A DNA stretch of 64,000 nt from Henckelia pumila (taxonomy: Eukaryota > Streptophyta > Magnoliopsida > Lamiales > Gesneriaceae): contig NC_133120.1 in NCBI RefSeq assembly GCF_033568475.1, positions 83,656,151 through 83,720,150 on the forward strand. The letters run 5' to 3'. Both the position numbers and the translations under genes were made by a program. The notes beneath the pieces are model-generated. The model was given only the letters and a program-made list of their open reading frames with translations, had not been told where the DNA came from and searched no databases. Shown piece by piece: positions 10,707 to 24,092 of this stretch. The first letter of the stretch is position 1, and each line of letters begins with the position of its first letter.

Positions 10707-13700
10707 ATGCGAAATAACCAGAACCGGCTATTTCGCGGCGGCGGAGCCATTTCATTGCGGTGGTGTCCCATATTATCCAGACGAGATTGGATTATTGCCG
10801 CTGCGGTTGTGGCGGCACTCGGTATTCTCTACCTATCCATCTCTCCCATTTCCGTCTCGCGCGCATTTACGAATCCAAGTACAAATTCATCACCAGCTTC
10901 TGACTGGGTGCCTTTCACACCTTTATCTAAAGCAGGGGAGAATTCAGCCGGTTATAGCCTGAACTTTTATTTATCTCCATGTTTTCTCCTAAAAAACTAG
11001 CACTGAATCTCATTACCATTGAATATGTCGTACTTGCAGTTTGCTTGGATGGAAGTGTGCCTGGGTATCATATGGAGAGGGGTTTCGGATCTGGTTCGGA
11101 CAGCTGGCTTCTTCACGTTGAGGTTTCCTTATTCTTTTTCCCTTTCTCATTCGGTCCTAATTTCTTGTAGACTGTTTGATGATGAGTGAGATGCAGTATA
11201 GGTACGTACATCACACATTTAGTCACTGGTTTTTGGTTCGCAGTTGCAATACACCTTTGAAAGTTGGATGAGAGTTATATGCGTATGGTTGAAATTCAGA
11301 ATGCAAATGCGTTTTCGTAATTTTAACTATTGTCATGCTCCATCGCTGGCTCGCGCAACTGTAGGATGATAATGCTACCAATTTATATTCACATTACTAG
11401 ATTGCCTGACTCTGAATAATTTTATGTTGTCTAATAGCAGGATAATTACAAATTTTATGTCCTGTATTATTAATTGATGAATCAAATGTTTTTCCGAATG
11501 CATAACTTTTCAATTATGATTTAGCAAGCTCTCCATTAAGAGATTCTGATTTAGCAAACTCTCTAATATGAGATGCCATGATTTATGCTGCTCATTGTTG
11601 CAAGAAGAGACTTCAAACTAGCTTCTCCTAACAATTTTTTTTAATGCCTGTCACGACTTGACCCCACTTATTTGGCAATACAAAATCTTATCAACGGAGA
11701 CGTCATATTAGCAATTCAATTTGGTTTCAATTACAGGCTTACATCACAGCAAAAAAAGCTGATCTCATGGATTTTTTTTGGGGGTTTTTATTCTCAAATT
11801 CTTATGTAATATGCATATCTACATCGATGTTAACAGGGAGGAGGATGGTGCAATACTTTGTCATCATGTTCGGCTCGTATGCACACGAAACTTGGTTCAT
11901 CAAATTACATGGAACGTCAAGTTCAATTTTCTGGAATTTTAAGCCATGACCCACTTCAAAATCCTGGTAAATATTTTTTCCCTGGACCTTTATATTTCAT
12001 TGATGGCCTTGGGCACTTGTTGGTCCAGGTTAAGAAGACAAACGGTCTTGGTCCTCTTGGAGGAGGGTTCAATGTCATTGGACTGTAACAGATTCTAAAA
12101 TTAACTTTTAAAAAATTTGAAGTTTGTTTCAGGGCCGTTTTTAGATTTGTATAAAGAGAATTTTGTTTAAGCAATAATTAACATTGCAATTTAAACAAAA
12201 TCCAGTCGAGTGGACAGATAAAGTGATGAACTAGTGGCAACAGCGAACATAATAACATAAATACAGAAAATAAAGAGATGAGATTTATAGAGATTTGAAA
12301 GTGGTGAGTGGTAATATCTGGCTTTGTCCTCTCTTCTTCCATTTTCGAAGGTGCTAGGAGTTACTTATATGACAATGTCTTTGTTGACTTTTTATGACTG
12401 ATTAGCTCAAAGTGCTTGAAACCATGAATTTGCTAATACTTTAGTTGCAATTCTTGAAACTGTGAATTAGCTCGCAGTACTTGATTCTCTTTGCTGACAT
12501 GTTATGAGATTGTCTTAAGACTCTAACTAATACTATGCACTAACCTGATGTATGTTTCTCTTGGCCGGTTTTGTTAATACTTGATCTTGTCATCCCACCT
12601 AAATCTTTTAGATAATGTCCATTAATACTTTTATTTTTACTATGCATTTTTCACTTGGGGTTTGTTTGCTCTTCTTTTACATCTTGCTTCTAATTGCAAT
12701 CTTTGTGTATTAACTGCCATAAATCAATATGTTACATGAACGAGCCATCAAAATTCAACAGTACAAATTGCTCAACTTTCAACGATTTTAATTGACATTC
12801 TTTGTGATGTTTTATTCCCATTACACATATTGTTTAACCAGTTTCTTTTTTCTAACTTTGATAATCCTCACATTAAATAATCTCAATTTCATAAGCATCA
12901 GCATTGATGATATATCACTTTCAAGTTTCAACCTGATGCCAAATTTCCATCGTTCGCTTCTCTAATGTTTCGTTTTTTTTGTCAATCTTCAGATTTTTTC
13001 AACTGGAATAAGGTGAAGATTCGGTATTGTGACGGAGCATCATTTTCTGGGAACCCTGAAAGTGAGCTCAAAGTAAGTTTACTAGTAGTTTACCTCTTCT
13101 TTGTAGTTGAAGATGTTACATCTTAAAGAGATACCTCTTTATGATTGGAGTAGTGTGAATATACAGAGAAGGTAATGAGTTACCTGTTCAACTGTGTCCC
13201 AGAACGGGACTAAACTTTTCTTCAGAGGTCAGGTCATCTGGAACACACTAATGCATGAGCTCTTGTCAAGTGGGATGGCTAAAGCTAAACAGGTATGTAA
13301 AGCAACCCTCAAGTATATTTTGTCTGTCAGTTTGTCTGGTGTTGTATTTCTGTAAGGATATTTAGCTATGAGGGTCAGGTGCGAATTCATCATATCTATG
13401 ATACCATGATAATTTCCACATTTTTTTCTTGTGTTTTGTATTGAGTTATTGAAAACAATCGGTTGTGTCCACCTTCGTTGTTGGATCAAGAGTTTAGATC
13501 CTAGAGCCAAAAAGATGAACTCACTACTTGCTTAATTAAATGGTTGAAGCACTACCAAACATGAAAAGTTCCAGGTTCTTACACGTGCACTGTATAACTT
13601 CACAGGCTCTTCTTACAGGGTGCTCTGCTGGTGGTTTAGCCACTCTTGTACACTGTGATGACTTCCGAGAACTTCTATCAAAGGACACAGATGTTAAGTG

Positions 13701-16011
13701 CTTAGCAGATGCAGGTTTTTTCCCTAATGAGTATGTGGTATACATGCTCTCAGTACATATAAACAATATTGGAATCATGTTATGTTGGGATTGACATCTG
13801 ACAAGTGGCCTACTGATAAAACCTACATGCTGAAAGATATATATAAATTATTCCTTTTCTCACGGTTTGGAAGTTTCCATAATTTGTGAGTATGAGAAAA
13901 TGTGGAATGTTCAGTATGAATGCAACTAATAGCAATTGCTGTATCTGTATCTAAAAGCTCCTTTCAGAGGCTTTTGATTCCTGAATGTTGGTGACTTTTT
14001 GTTCAACTCAAAAATTTATCCACTCTAATTGTTTAAATCTTTTTGGGAGAGACGGTCCCTGAATTTTTGGAGATTATATAATTTTTTCCTTCAAGCCTTG
14101 CATAAATATTTCATTTGGTATCTTGATATGGCTTCATGCCATTAAGTTAAAACTTGCAGTAAATAATTTTTGCGGATGCTCATATTGATGTCGATTGCTT
14201 CTCAGTTCCTTTTATATTGACTTGAATTTTTTTTTTATCTGTGACCAGGAAAGATATTTCTGGAAATAGCACCATTGAGTCCTTTTATCGTGATGTTGTG
14301 CATCTCCAGGTTGTTCCAAATCCATATAAGCAATGATCATGCGCATGAGCAATTTATATCTTTTGTTCGATATATTTTAAGCATTTGTGTGTTTACACAA
14401 TCGGAATCACACGACACTACATTTACTTGATTTTCAGACTAAATTTATGACACCCCTCCCTCTATTACTAATGCTGTTGGTAACTTTATTTTGGATTCAA
14501 TATGCTCTCGTTTCCATAAAATATCGGCATAAAGATCTAGTAGAAAAACTGATTTCTGCTATTCAATTGGATTAATGTTTGAGTATACAAATTTATCATA
14601 TTAATCAGTAGTTTTCCTTCTCAATAACCTATTTACCTCAAGTTTCGACATCTATGCTTGTCAAGATCTTGGAACCAAATTGTGAACTTTCAAAATTCAT
14701 GAAATTAGGATTGGTTAATTTTCGTTGATTTCAAGTATTGTAATATTTGTTCCTTATGGTTGCAGGGTTTGGCTAAGAGTTTGAACCACGATTGTGTTAC
14801 CAGATCTGAACCGCATAAGGTGCAACTTCTTTTCTGTTACTTGTTTAGGTATTTTTGTTTCTTAAATAGCATAAGTTGCGACTTACTTTCGTTATTACTC
14901 AAATTTTGATTGCCTAACCCGCATTTTTCTGGTACCAGTGTTTCTTCCCTCAAGAATTTTTAAGAAGTTTAAAGACTCCAATCTTCTTGGTTCAACCAGC
15001 ATATGATTTTTGGCAGGCAAGTTCATATTTCAGTTCATTTCTTATTGTTACAATTTTCTTTCTTAAGAAATATTCTGATTACAATTTTTCCAGATAGCAA
15101 ATATTTTAGTGCCTGATGCTGCAGATCCTCATGGTCGCTGGTTTAGGTGCAAGTTAAATATATTCAACTGTGATCCCAGCCAAATAGATGTGCTCCATGG
15201 TACTGTAGATGTTGCTTATTGTTTATTTGAATACTATGCTCCGATATTGACAGAGAAATTCCTAAGGGAATTTCAATGCTATTGCCAGTCTCAAAAATAC
15301 TAAGATACCAGCAAACTCTTGGATTTTTTTATTTACCTCGCACCGGGAAAGTATTCCATTATTGAACAAAAAAAAAGACTGAAACTGCATAAACTTATTT
15401 CAAATCACATCTTCAAGTTTTCACATCCTTCGAATGATGGGGATAGATGGATAGTCTGAGAATTTGAAATTAGCCAATGTATGAAAAGCATCTATATTCC
15501 ATTTTTATAGATGAAAATATCTGTGAGAATCACATAAAATACTCGATCTCTGACCAGCTCGAGTCCGCTTACACTTTTAACTCGGACTCAACAGTTGAGA
15601 TATGAATGATATTTTCTCCCGCATGCAGGTCACAGAAACTCACTGCTGAAAATGCTCGGTGAATATCAGCAATCGCCAGAAGTAGGAATGTTTGTTAATT
15701 CTTGTTTTGTTCACTGCCAGACATGGATGACCGATACTTGGCATTCACCTACTTCTCCCAGAATCAACAATAGAGTAAGTTTTGTTTCATCTCCCAAGAT
15801 TCACTGCGTAGCTACTCATCAAAATTTGTGTGCTTCCTAAGACATGTTTCATTCTGAATTTAATTCACCTCATCTCCTTTTGCTTTTTGTCAAACAGACC
15901 ATTGCGGAATCAGTAGGTGACTGGTACTTTAAGCGAGATTCGGTGAAACGAATTGATTGCCCTTTTCCTTGCAATCCTACTTGCTATCACATGGATTTTA
16001 CTCGCAGTTAA
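10707..16011 (+). CDS. Pectin acetylesterase (CE13 family), 12 exons
   Basis: Exons: 10707-10950, 11040-11122, 11837-11966, 12993-13072, 13203-13292, 13606-13730, 14249-14309, 14766-14819, 14939-15016, 15094-15199, 15629-15774, 15898-16011. They join in frame to 436 aa, typical of the family. The enzyme removes acetyl groups from cell-wall pectin. An N-terminal hydrophobic segment (about residues 26-48, after basic residues) is a signal anchor or signal peptide into the secretory route. Family marks are [16 protein letters not shown], the nucleophile motif GCSAGG (Ser216), PAYDFWQ (Asp312) and NSCFVHCQ (His379). These form the Ser-Asp-His triad shared with Notum. The donor after exon 9 is GC (CAG then GCAAGT) instead of GT; all other introns are GT-AG. 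No frame break was seen. Splice sites are inferred from the reading frame. Confidence 0.92.
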
Positions 16012-17446
16012 TGTATTTGAAGATCACATTCAAACGTCTTCGACATTTTGCGGGGAATTAAGAATTTTTCACTCCCTCGTGCAAATCCACCAGTTTCTCG
16101 TGCAGGTTAGTGCACATATTTGAAATCCAGTGTTCAAGGATGCTGGTTCATAGTACTAAGCAGCAAGGAGGACAAAATGAAATATTTTGTAAATTTTTGC
16201 AGACGAACTATTAATTATCTCTTGCTTCTGGACACGTGGTGAGTGTGCGTTTATATTATGTAATGTTAAGGCTAGGAGCATTATAGCATCAAGGAATATC
16301 TTGGATCTCAATTCAGTCTTGTTTAATTAATTTTAATCCACATATTTGTTCTTAATTATGCATTTCATCATTGTTGCTTATCATATTTCATGAAATCGGG
16401 AACCACACGCAATGAATTGGATAATTTCCAATTAAAATTTTTTGTATATCATATCATTATCATATTATTAAAGAAGAGCACTACTTAGTAACCGAATTAA
16501 AATTAATTTGGTGAATCCAAATACGAAATATATTAAAATATCTTTCAAAAAGAAAAAAACAAAACAAAAAACAAAATTTTTATCTCTATTTCAAACTTTA
16601 TTTGTTAATGATTTTTTCTATTTTTGTACTTTCGTTTTATTTTCAAATTTAAATTTTATTTGAAACAAAAATATAGTATATGTATCCATTAAATAATATT
16701 CATATTTTAATCACACACAACGTGTTACGTGTGTACAGACATGACTAGTTTAAATTATTGTACCGAGGCTAAACTGGCTTTTAAAATAATAAAACTTCGA
16801 CAAAAAGAAACAAAAATTAATAATGTCTTCAATGTTATACTTACACATGTAATATACGAAATCAAATACTTTATAGTCAACCTTATATGCAAGTGAAAAA
16901 TCACACAGAAAAACTAAATATTTTTTGTATTTAAATAAATCATTTATGTCTAATTATCCTTCTAACCTTGTAGAAATTTAACGAGTCATTAATTTACTAA
17001 AGTACCTCTAAAATATATACATATCGAGTAAGCAAAAACTCTTATGAAATGATTTCATATGTCAATTTTGTGAGATAAATCTCTTGTTTGATCTCATTCA
17101 TAAAAATGTATTATTTTTTATACAAAAAATATTATTATTATTTATTTTATATATGGATCGGATTGAGTGATCTCACAAATATATATACATATATCCATTA
17201 GACGTCTCAGATAATAGTGCACTAATAGTGCACTTAAGTGTCGAGTAGAAAAAGATGTTACCTGGACACCAAGACCAATTCTTTTTTCACCTAGAATTAT
17301 AAAAAATTAAAAAAAAAACCAATTCTTTCCCTTGTAAAATAACAATCATGAGAATTTCTTGTTCCAAAAGCATGAAAAAACAGAACAAAATCAAATGGCA
17401 ATAATCTCAATATATCTCAAGGAAAATTGAGAAAAGGCGGAGAGGG
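16012..17446. other. Intergenic DNA with 3' UTR of the pectin acetylesterase gene
   Basis: The first 200-300 bp are likely 3' UTR. The rest is AT-rich with no coding pattern. A small repeat, TAGTGCACTAATAGTGCACT, occurs near 17214-17233. Confidence 0.4.
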
Positions 17447-17483
17447 AAACGGTTGGCCGTTAAATTGCGAGTCTGGCGCGAAA
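17447..17483 (+). promoter_or_regulatory. Candidate MSA and E2F sites upstream of the TRM gene
   Basis: Within 37 bp there are AACGG (17448-17452), the inverted CCGTT in TGGCCGTTAAA (its reverse complement TTTAACGGCCA matches the MSA consensus YCYAACGGYYA at 10 of 11 positions) and GGCGCGAAAT (17475-17484), the reverse complement of the E2F site TTTCGCGC. MSA sites bind MYB3R factors in G2/M and E2F sites act in S phase. They lie about 490-520 bp before the start codon. Function is inferred from motif match only. Confidence 0.4.
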
Positions 17484-17968
17484 TCTAGAAAACTACAGCT
17501 ACCACCAAATTATTTACCACGAAAAACAAAATAAATAAATAAATAAATAAAATTTAATATTTCATTCTCATTTGTTCTTGGATCAAAACATGGATGCGTA
17601 GAAATGGACACAGAGAAATAATCACTTTTTGCATTCCATGATAGAAATGTTTTGCTCTTAGAAGTCTTGGAACATGCGCTTTGATAGTGTCTCCATTTTG
17701 GGTTGGTGAATTTTCGTCTCTTTTTCCACTTTGATTTTCTCGAAACATTTCTGTCATCTATCGAGGCATAAGTTGCCATACGATGTATTTGCTGTGTTTA
17801 TGATGACAAAGATTCGAACATCGTACTGTTCTAAGATTAGATCATATGTGATTTCGACCGTGATGTTCGTTTATTGACATTTCGATTATCCAGGCTTTGG
17901 ATTTCAAAGAACTCTCTCTGTACTGATCGAAGCTCTACTGCTGAGTTTGGTTTTTAGTATTGATAACA

Positions 17969-20832
17969 ATGTCCCAACAACCTGGAAAGAATTTGCAAAA
18001 CCAAGACTCCATTATATCACTGGAGGATCATAAGCCAGGATGTATGAAGGGAATATTCCATCATTTTAATCATCATAAATGGCATCATGTGAAGAAAAGG
18101 CTCCCTCACAAGAGGCACGGGACCGGGAAAAATGCTGCTGGTAGGTCGATTTTGCACCTCCCACGTCTTTCGTTTTGGTATTCTATGATGTTCCAACTTC
18201 CAAGTGTGTGCATACCAGTTGTAACATGTCTTCGAGTTTGTGTGAAACTCTATGCAAAGCTTTGATATCTAGTTTGATGACTCTTTTTTGTGAGTTGGTT
18301 TCCAAATTGAATGAATTATCAGTTTTTAAGGTTGGTTTGTTTCATTCTTATTTTGTTTGTGGATTTCAAGTGAATGGAGATCCAGAGAGTAGCAGAGCTG
18401 CTGCTGATGGGGATGAAATACAAGAAAATTTGGAAGCTGCAGTGGAAAATTCTGCTGTATGTATGAGTTCTTTCTTAGTCTTTACCATCTTTGTGACCAG
18501 GAGCAAACCTTGTAAAATTTATGTGAAAGTTATTTTGATGAACTCAATTATTAACATTATGAAACAAATTTTTTCAATGTTATTAGGCTGAAACAAAAGC
18601 CATAGACCTTGGTCCAGCACACAAAAGCTCCATGAAATCTAGAATAAAAGCCTTGATTGCTGAAGAGATGTTGAAAAGGAAGGGCAGACATCGAAGAAGC
18701 TCTTCGTACCCCGCAAGGACTCAGCTCGAAAGAACTAACTCCATCCATCGTCTCGAGCAATCCAATCTGAGACCATTTTCAGCTAATATGAACTCTAAGC
18801 AAATGGAGGCCAACAAACGTACTAGTCATACTTCACTTCAAGAATCAAAACTATTTCTTGATGCGCTAGATTTACTCGACTTGAGAAAAGAGGTGTTCTT
18901 GAAAATCTTGCAAGATCCAAGTTCATCATTAGCTCAGCAGTTGCACAATAGGCGTGCCTCCAATTCCAAGTTCCGGTTAACCAAGTCCTCGTCGTTTCCT
19001 GCGACTGTTTCATCTGGCGGAAGAGCTCTGAAATGGAACCGTTCTTTCAATAAACGAGAAAATGCATCTTGTCTGAAAGAGGAAGATGAACTTCTGGACT
19101 GCATACAAGTGACAGAAGACTTGTGTAAGAATTTGGTATCATCAAAAGGTATGATCACAGAAAATGGTATTCCTCACCAGTTCTCAATTGAGCTCGATCT
19201 TTCTGACAGTGCTTCTCCGACTTCATCAGGCCTACCGAAAAAACGGCTTGATGGTAGCAAGGTTGCACTCAAACACTTCAAAAATCTGCGGGAGAAAATA
19301 AAACATGTAATCCTTGACAGGAAAAAGGAGAAACATCGGATCATTATGGATGCCACCCTTCATAAAATTCCCTATGGTCTTCGAGTTTCTAAGGATCAGC
19401 ACGATAACTCTAGCGTGCATCAAAGCGTAAAGCACAAAAAGTCAGGCAAACACCGCTCTAGGAGTGGTTGTCAGAGTGATCAATTAGGTCTCGTTTCTGG
19501 TACGAGCCCCCTCGAACATTTCAAGAGAACATCATCGTTCAACGAGTCGTTAGATAGATATAATCACTTGCTGGAGATCAGTTGCAACAGAGAAGGAAAA
19601 GAACATGTTTCTGAAACATTAAGGCTCAGACCGACAGATTTGCCCTCACCGGTTCTAAGCAGGCCTGCTACTTTAGGCAGGATTCTTTCACTCCCTGATC
19701 TCAGATCTTACTCTTCCTTTCATATTGAAGATTCTCCCAGCACCAGTCCTTTGAATACTTCAGGTATAGAAAGTAACAAGATTCGCGAACGGAGGCCATC
19801 AAGTTTAGGTTCGGATGATAAATTTCAGATATTTACTGTTTCGGAAAGGGGCAGTCTAGGAAACTTCTCAAGCGATGCAGAGACTTTTGAGGATGCATTC
19901 GATTCTGCGATAGGGGAAAGCACATCTTACAATGATTTGAATTTTGAACCTGATCTGAATTCTGCTGTACAGCCAGCAAGGCAAAGTTTGGTTGCTGATG
20001 ATTATTATGACTTTAGTTACCAAGAAGACAAGATTGACCCCATAACCAATGTGGTATCTATATCAGAAGGTAAAATCTGTCAACTGGTCTCCCTCAAAAT
20101 TCATAAACGTTTTCATATATAACACCGAGAAGTTTGCGTTTTTCCATGTAGAACTTCATGTATTTTCATTACACTACTGACATTTAACATGTGACTAAAC
20201 TGTTATTGAACACAACAGATTCAGAGTTGACACAAAATTGCCTCTTTGAATACGAAGAAGACACAGCCAACATTACTCTTGGAAATCAAGTCAAACAACT
20301 GTACAAAGAGTCTTTACTTGATGCCAAGAATGTGATGGAGTTCAACTACGTTAAACACGTGCTAGAACTATCTGGCTTCTTTGGAAACCAAATTCTAGGA
20401 AAATTGCAATCTGAGAGTCCTCTGAACCCTTCGGTATTCGATGAAGTCGAGGGGCTACTGGTTTCTCGATCCGAGAATACCACAAATGAAGAAGGTGTGA
20501 CCTGTGATCACCTTCTTCTGTTTGATTTGATCAACGAGGTTCTGTTGCATATCTACGAGAGAAAATTTTGCTACTGGTCGACGCCCTTGACATGTCAGTC
20601 TCGTATGCACACGACGCCATTCGGTCGCCATGTTCTCGACGAGGTTTGGACAGAGATCAGTTGTTTCTTGAACTGGAAACCTTATTTTGATCAGACTATT
20701 GATGATGTTGTGAGCAGGGATTTGGCTAAAGATGATGGTTGGATGAATCTTCGATTCGATGCCGAGTGTGTTGGGATTGAAGTTGAAGATTTGATATTCG
20801 ATGATCTTCTTGAAGAGATCATATTCACTTGA
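17969..20832 (+). CDS. TRM-type protein with C-terminal DUF4378 (TRM32-like)
   Basis: Exons: 17969-18140, 18371-18456, 18587-20069 and 20219-20832 join in frame to 784 aa. TRM (TON1 recruiting motif) proteins are plant microtubule- and cortex-associated scaffolds that recruit TON1 and a PP2A complex to position the preprophase band and shape cells. The C-terminal exon encodes a full DUF4378: from NVMEFNYVKHVLELSGF through LLFDLINEVL and FGRHVLDEVWTEI to DLIFDDLLEEII, ending two residues before the stop. The N-terminal part has MKGIFHHFNHHKWHHVKKRL and then KSRIKALIAEEMLKRK, typical of the TRM32 subgroup. The middle is low-complexity and Ser-rich, as usual for the family. An ATG three codons upstream (17960) is also in frame. 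I chose 17969 (MSQQPGK) by context, with low certainty. The exact TRM number is inferred. Confidence 0.85.
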
Positions 20833-22394
20833 ACTTGTTAACATGGGATTTTTCCAGGTTTCTCCCCAGAAGTTGCAGGGTATATCTTGTTATGTGCATG
20901 GAACAGAGTTGGAAATTTAGTATTAGTGGATTTTTTTTTAGGAAATGCAGTTAGATATAGACATTTTCCGGTGTGAATCTACGGAAAAATATGCAAACCT
21001 CACATGTATTAAAAAATATATATTTAAGTGCATTTTTAGGATAATACGCCAGAAATAACATCTCATTTTTAAGGTTTTTGATAGAATAAATCGCATTTAG
21101 ACGGCATGTAAAAAAAACAAATGAGTTGAAATTAAATCTCCACACGCCAATTAATTAGTTCACAAGCTATGGTATGATTTATTTGTATGTTGACTTGTTT
21201 ACGTTTTTCTTGTGAAATGAGAATAAATAATTATTCAAATTTCAAACAGAACGAATAAATAAAGATCGCAAAATAAATACTTCAAAACTGTGTAAGAAAA
21301 CTGGAAAGTATACGAGGTTCTATATTTTTATTTTCAATCAAACTTTATATATAACCTATTTTATTAAATATATAATCCAACTTTCTATTTAATAAACCAG
21401 TGCCATCTTACATTGGACTTACAATAGTGATCAAACACGACATTTAGCATTCGTATAGATGATCGTATCCCTTGTATTTTATGTGCTTGATAATGTGTAA
21501 GAGATGTAAGTATCAAATACATTAAATATAAGAGAATATAAGAGAAGTGAATGCAGGGATGAAGCCAGTATATTTTTTAGAATACTATTAAAATAAATAT
21601 TAACAATTATAAATCGAGTAGACTTGTAGTTTTTTCACAAAAAAATAAATTATTAAATAAAACCCTAAAAAATTAATAGGACCGTGAGAGTTTTTGGTTA
21701 AATTAAAAGTGGCAAGGTATTTAAAATTATTAACAAATTAAAAATTTCTTAATAAGAATAGATGTAAAAAGAAGAGACTACGAGGAGTTGAGGGGACGGT
21801 CACGCCCTCCACCCCTTTTTGGCTCCGTCTCTGAGTGAAAGAAAAAAATAACCAGCAATGAAACACTAAATATTCTGAAAAATGTTATGAGAATAAGAAA
21901 TTTAGAAAAAATGATTAAGAAGTGAACAAGTTATATTTAATAAATAAAGAACCTGCAATTCAAAATTGTATATTTAAAGCAACAAAGAAGGTCAAAAGAT
22001 GCAATCAAATAAAGTAAGTTTGATCGACGCAAGTTAATTAAACGACAATTTCAAATCCAATATTATTTACACTTCAATATGTTAATCACATTCCGCTTTG
22101 TGTATAAATATTTTTAGTATTCATGCATGGTAAAATAAAGAATAAAGCGTGATTAACAAATATGGGAGGGAAATAAAAATTGAAGATTTTACTCACTCTC
22201 AATTGAGCACACCTTTCAATAAACATTTTTTTTTGAGATGTCAATAAAAATACTCACTTGCATGTGTATTTAAATTTTGATTATAATTATAATACCGCTA
22301 CACTTATTATGATAAACTATAATTAAATCTAGAGAATAAATCTATTTAGAGACACGAAGTAGTGGAAAAGAGGTTTTCCATCCACGTCAAATGG
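20833..22394. other. Intergenic DNA, no gene seen
   Basis: Likely 3' UTR of the TRM gene at the left, then AT-rich DNA. A short GC-richer patch near 21780-21830 has no coding pattern. Nothing else was recognised. Confidence 0.4.
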
Positions 22395-22640
22395 TGCAAA
22401 ATAGAGGTGGATTTTCACTTTTCGATATACCGTATCAAAAATATCGGTATGAAAAAAAATTCATATCAGTATTGATATTCAAATTTTGAAATTTTGATAT
22501 AGAAAACATTCATATTAATACCGTATAAATACCGAAAAAAATTTTCGTATACCGAAAAAATGTCTGTATATTAAAAAAATTTCGATACGATAGATATCCC
22601 GAAAATTCGGTATTTTGGATTCGATATCTCAGCCCTCAAA
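22395..22640 (+). repeat. Repeat of the GGTATACCG-rich family, copy 1
   Basis: The sequence is dominated by variants of GGTA(T)ACCGAAA and ends in CTCAGCCCTC. It aligns along its length with the copy at 45000-45228, sharing AAAAAAATTCATATC, ATACCGTATA and GTATACCGAAAAAATGT in the same order. It is a non-coding dispersed repeat, perhaps a hAT-like MITE given the terminal CAGCCCT motif, but no target duplication was established. Confidence 0.6.
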
Positions 22641-22763
22641 ATAGTCGATACCCACTCCAAATTCCAAAATAAAGGACTTCTTGAATGTGACATCAATTAT
22701 TTATCTATTCGAAAGCTCGAACTGGAACATGGATTTTATAGACTGCTGGACACAATATATATA

Positions 22764-23074
22764 GGAAAAATTGCTTTTTTGGTCCTGTATGTTTATCACT
22801 TTGCGATTTTAGTTTTTTATATTTTCAGATTTCAGTTTTAGTCCGCTATCTTTATTTTTTTGGCAATTTTAGTCCTTTTTCGACGTGGCGCTGACGTGTC
22901 ACCAATTCAGTGTTGATGTGAAGCTGACGTGTACAGTGTCACGTAAGCATTTTCGAATAAAAATGACCGAAATTGCCAAAAATCGAAACATGCAGAACTA
23001 AAACTGAAATATGAAAACATAAAGGACCAAAATCGCAAAATGACAAACATATAGAACCAAATTTGCAATTTTCT
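22764..23074. repeat. Large foldback element (MITE-like), about 310 bp
   Basis: The left end, GGAAAAATTGCTTTTTTGGT followed by TATGTTTATCACTTTGCGATTTTAG, is matched by the reverse complement of the right end (AAAATCGCAAAATGACAAACATA followed by ACCAAATTTGCAATTTTCT). The arms extend about 100 bp with scattered mismatches around a GC-richer centre (GACGTGGCGCTGACGTG). It has no coding capacity. The ends sit in TATATATA, so the target duplication cannot be read clearly. A Mutator-derived MITE is likely. Confidence 0.7.
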
Positions 23075-23079
23075 CGTGT

Positions 23080-23960
23080 ATATATAAACTTAAATATCAC
23101 AATTAAAGTAATCCCTTAGCAATAATATTGAGTTGACCAGGTGGTGGCATAAAGCTATGGAAATTAGTGGCCTGTGAAAAGAGATTTGATACTCATATGG
23201 AGTTGGGAGAACCATTCTTTTAAGTTGATAGAATCCACCCACTATATTAATAGTTCATCACCTTTTATTTTTTTCGTCTGATGGGATTGATGAAGTTTTT
23301 GCGATTGAACTCATACATTTTTTTTATATTAAGAGAGATTTATGTCATTATACCACTAAAAAAGTGAGATGTTTAATATATTTTTCAATTGAAATTCAAT
23401 TGTTAAAAGCTTCGTTTGGATGAGGAGATTTGAATTTTCATTACTCAACACAAATCCACTCCAATAGTTTGTCTAAATTTCAAATTTCTGTATTTCAAAT
23501 GCATCATTTTCGATTTCGTGACAATTTTTCAACAAAAACAATGGGTTTCAAATTCTCACGTGTTGGAGTCGTTTCAAATCCGGCATTGTCATTCCAGTAT
23601 TAAAGTTCGAGATAACAAATAAAACCCTTTTATTTATGATTTTAAATGAAAACATAGATTATAATGTGATAATTTACCAATAAAATTAGTTGATAAACCC
23701 TTTTGAATTCAGCGTAAAATTACATAAAGCGTTTGGGGTTGAAATCATAATAATTCTGGTAAAAAAAAATCTAGATTTAGAAATTGAAGTTTCTTAAATT
23801 TTATATGTGATTTAAGACAGGATAATATAGGAAATTACAAAATCAAACATAATAATTCTGTAATCGACAAAGAATAAATAAAAAAATTTATTCTCCAAAA
23901 TCAATCTTGTAAAGAAGGAATCGTGTGTGGCGAATGCACGAAAGACCACCGGCTCCTCAG
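23080..23960. other. Intergenic DNA upstream of the metallothionein-like gene
   Basis: AT-rich DNA without a reading frame of interest. The last 40-100 bp belong to the metallothionein promoter. A GTTTGGATGAGGAG motif near 23414 recalls a MITE end, but no partner was found. Confidence 0.35.
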
Positions 23961-23965
23961 ATCTC

Positions 23966-24007
23966 GCCACGTGTACGGCTGATATCCGCCGCTCCACTCC
24001 TATAAAT
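23966..24007 (+). promoter_or_regulatory. Promoter of the metallothionein-like gene: ABRE/G-box and TATA box
   Basis: GCCACGTGTAC contains a G-box CACGTG (23968-23973) in the form of an abscisic-acid response element (CCACGTGT). The TATA box TATAAAT is at 24001-24007. The ATG at 24093 is about 60 bp after the expected transcription start. The combination fits a strongly expressed, stress-responsive gene, as is usual for plant metallothioneins. Confidence 0.6.
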
Positions 24008-24092
24008 TCGACGCTCCACCTCGAAACTTATTCACAGGGAGAGCGATCAGTGAAGAGCAAACAATCTCATAAATTTTAAACTTATTCAGAAA

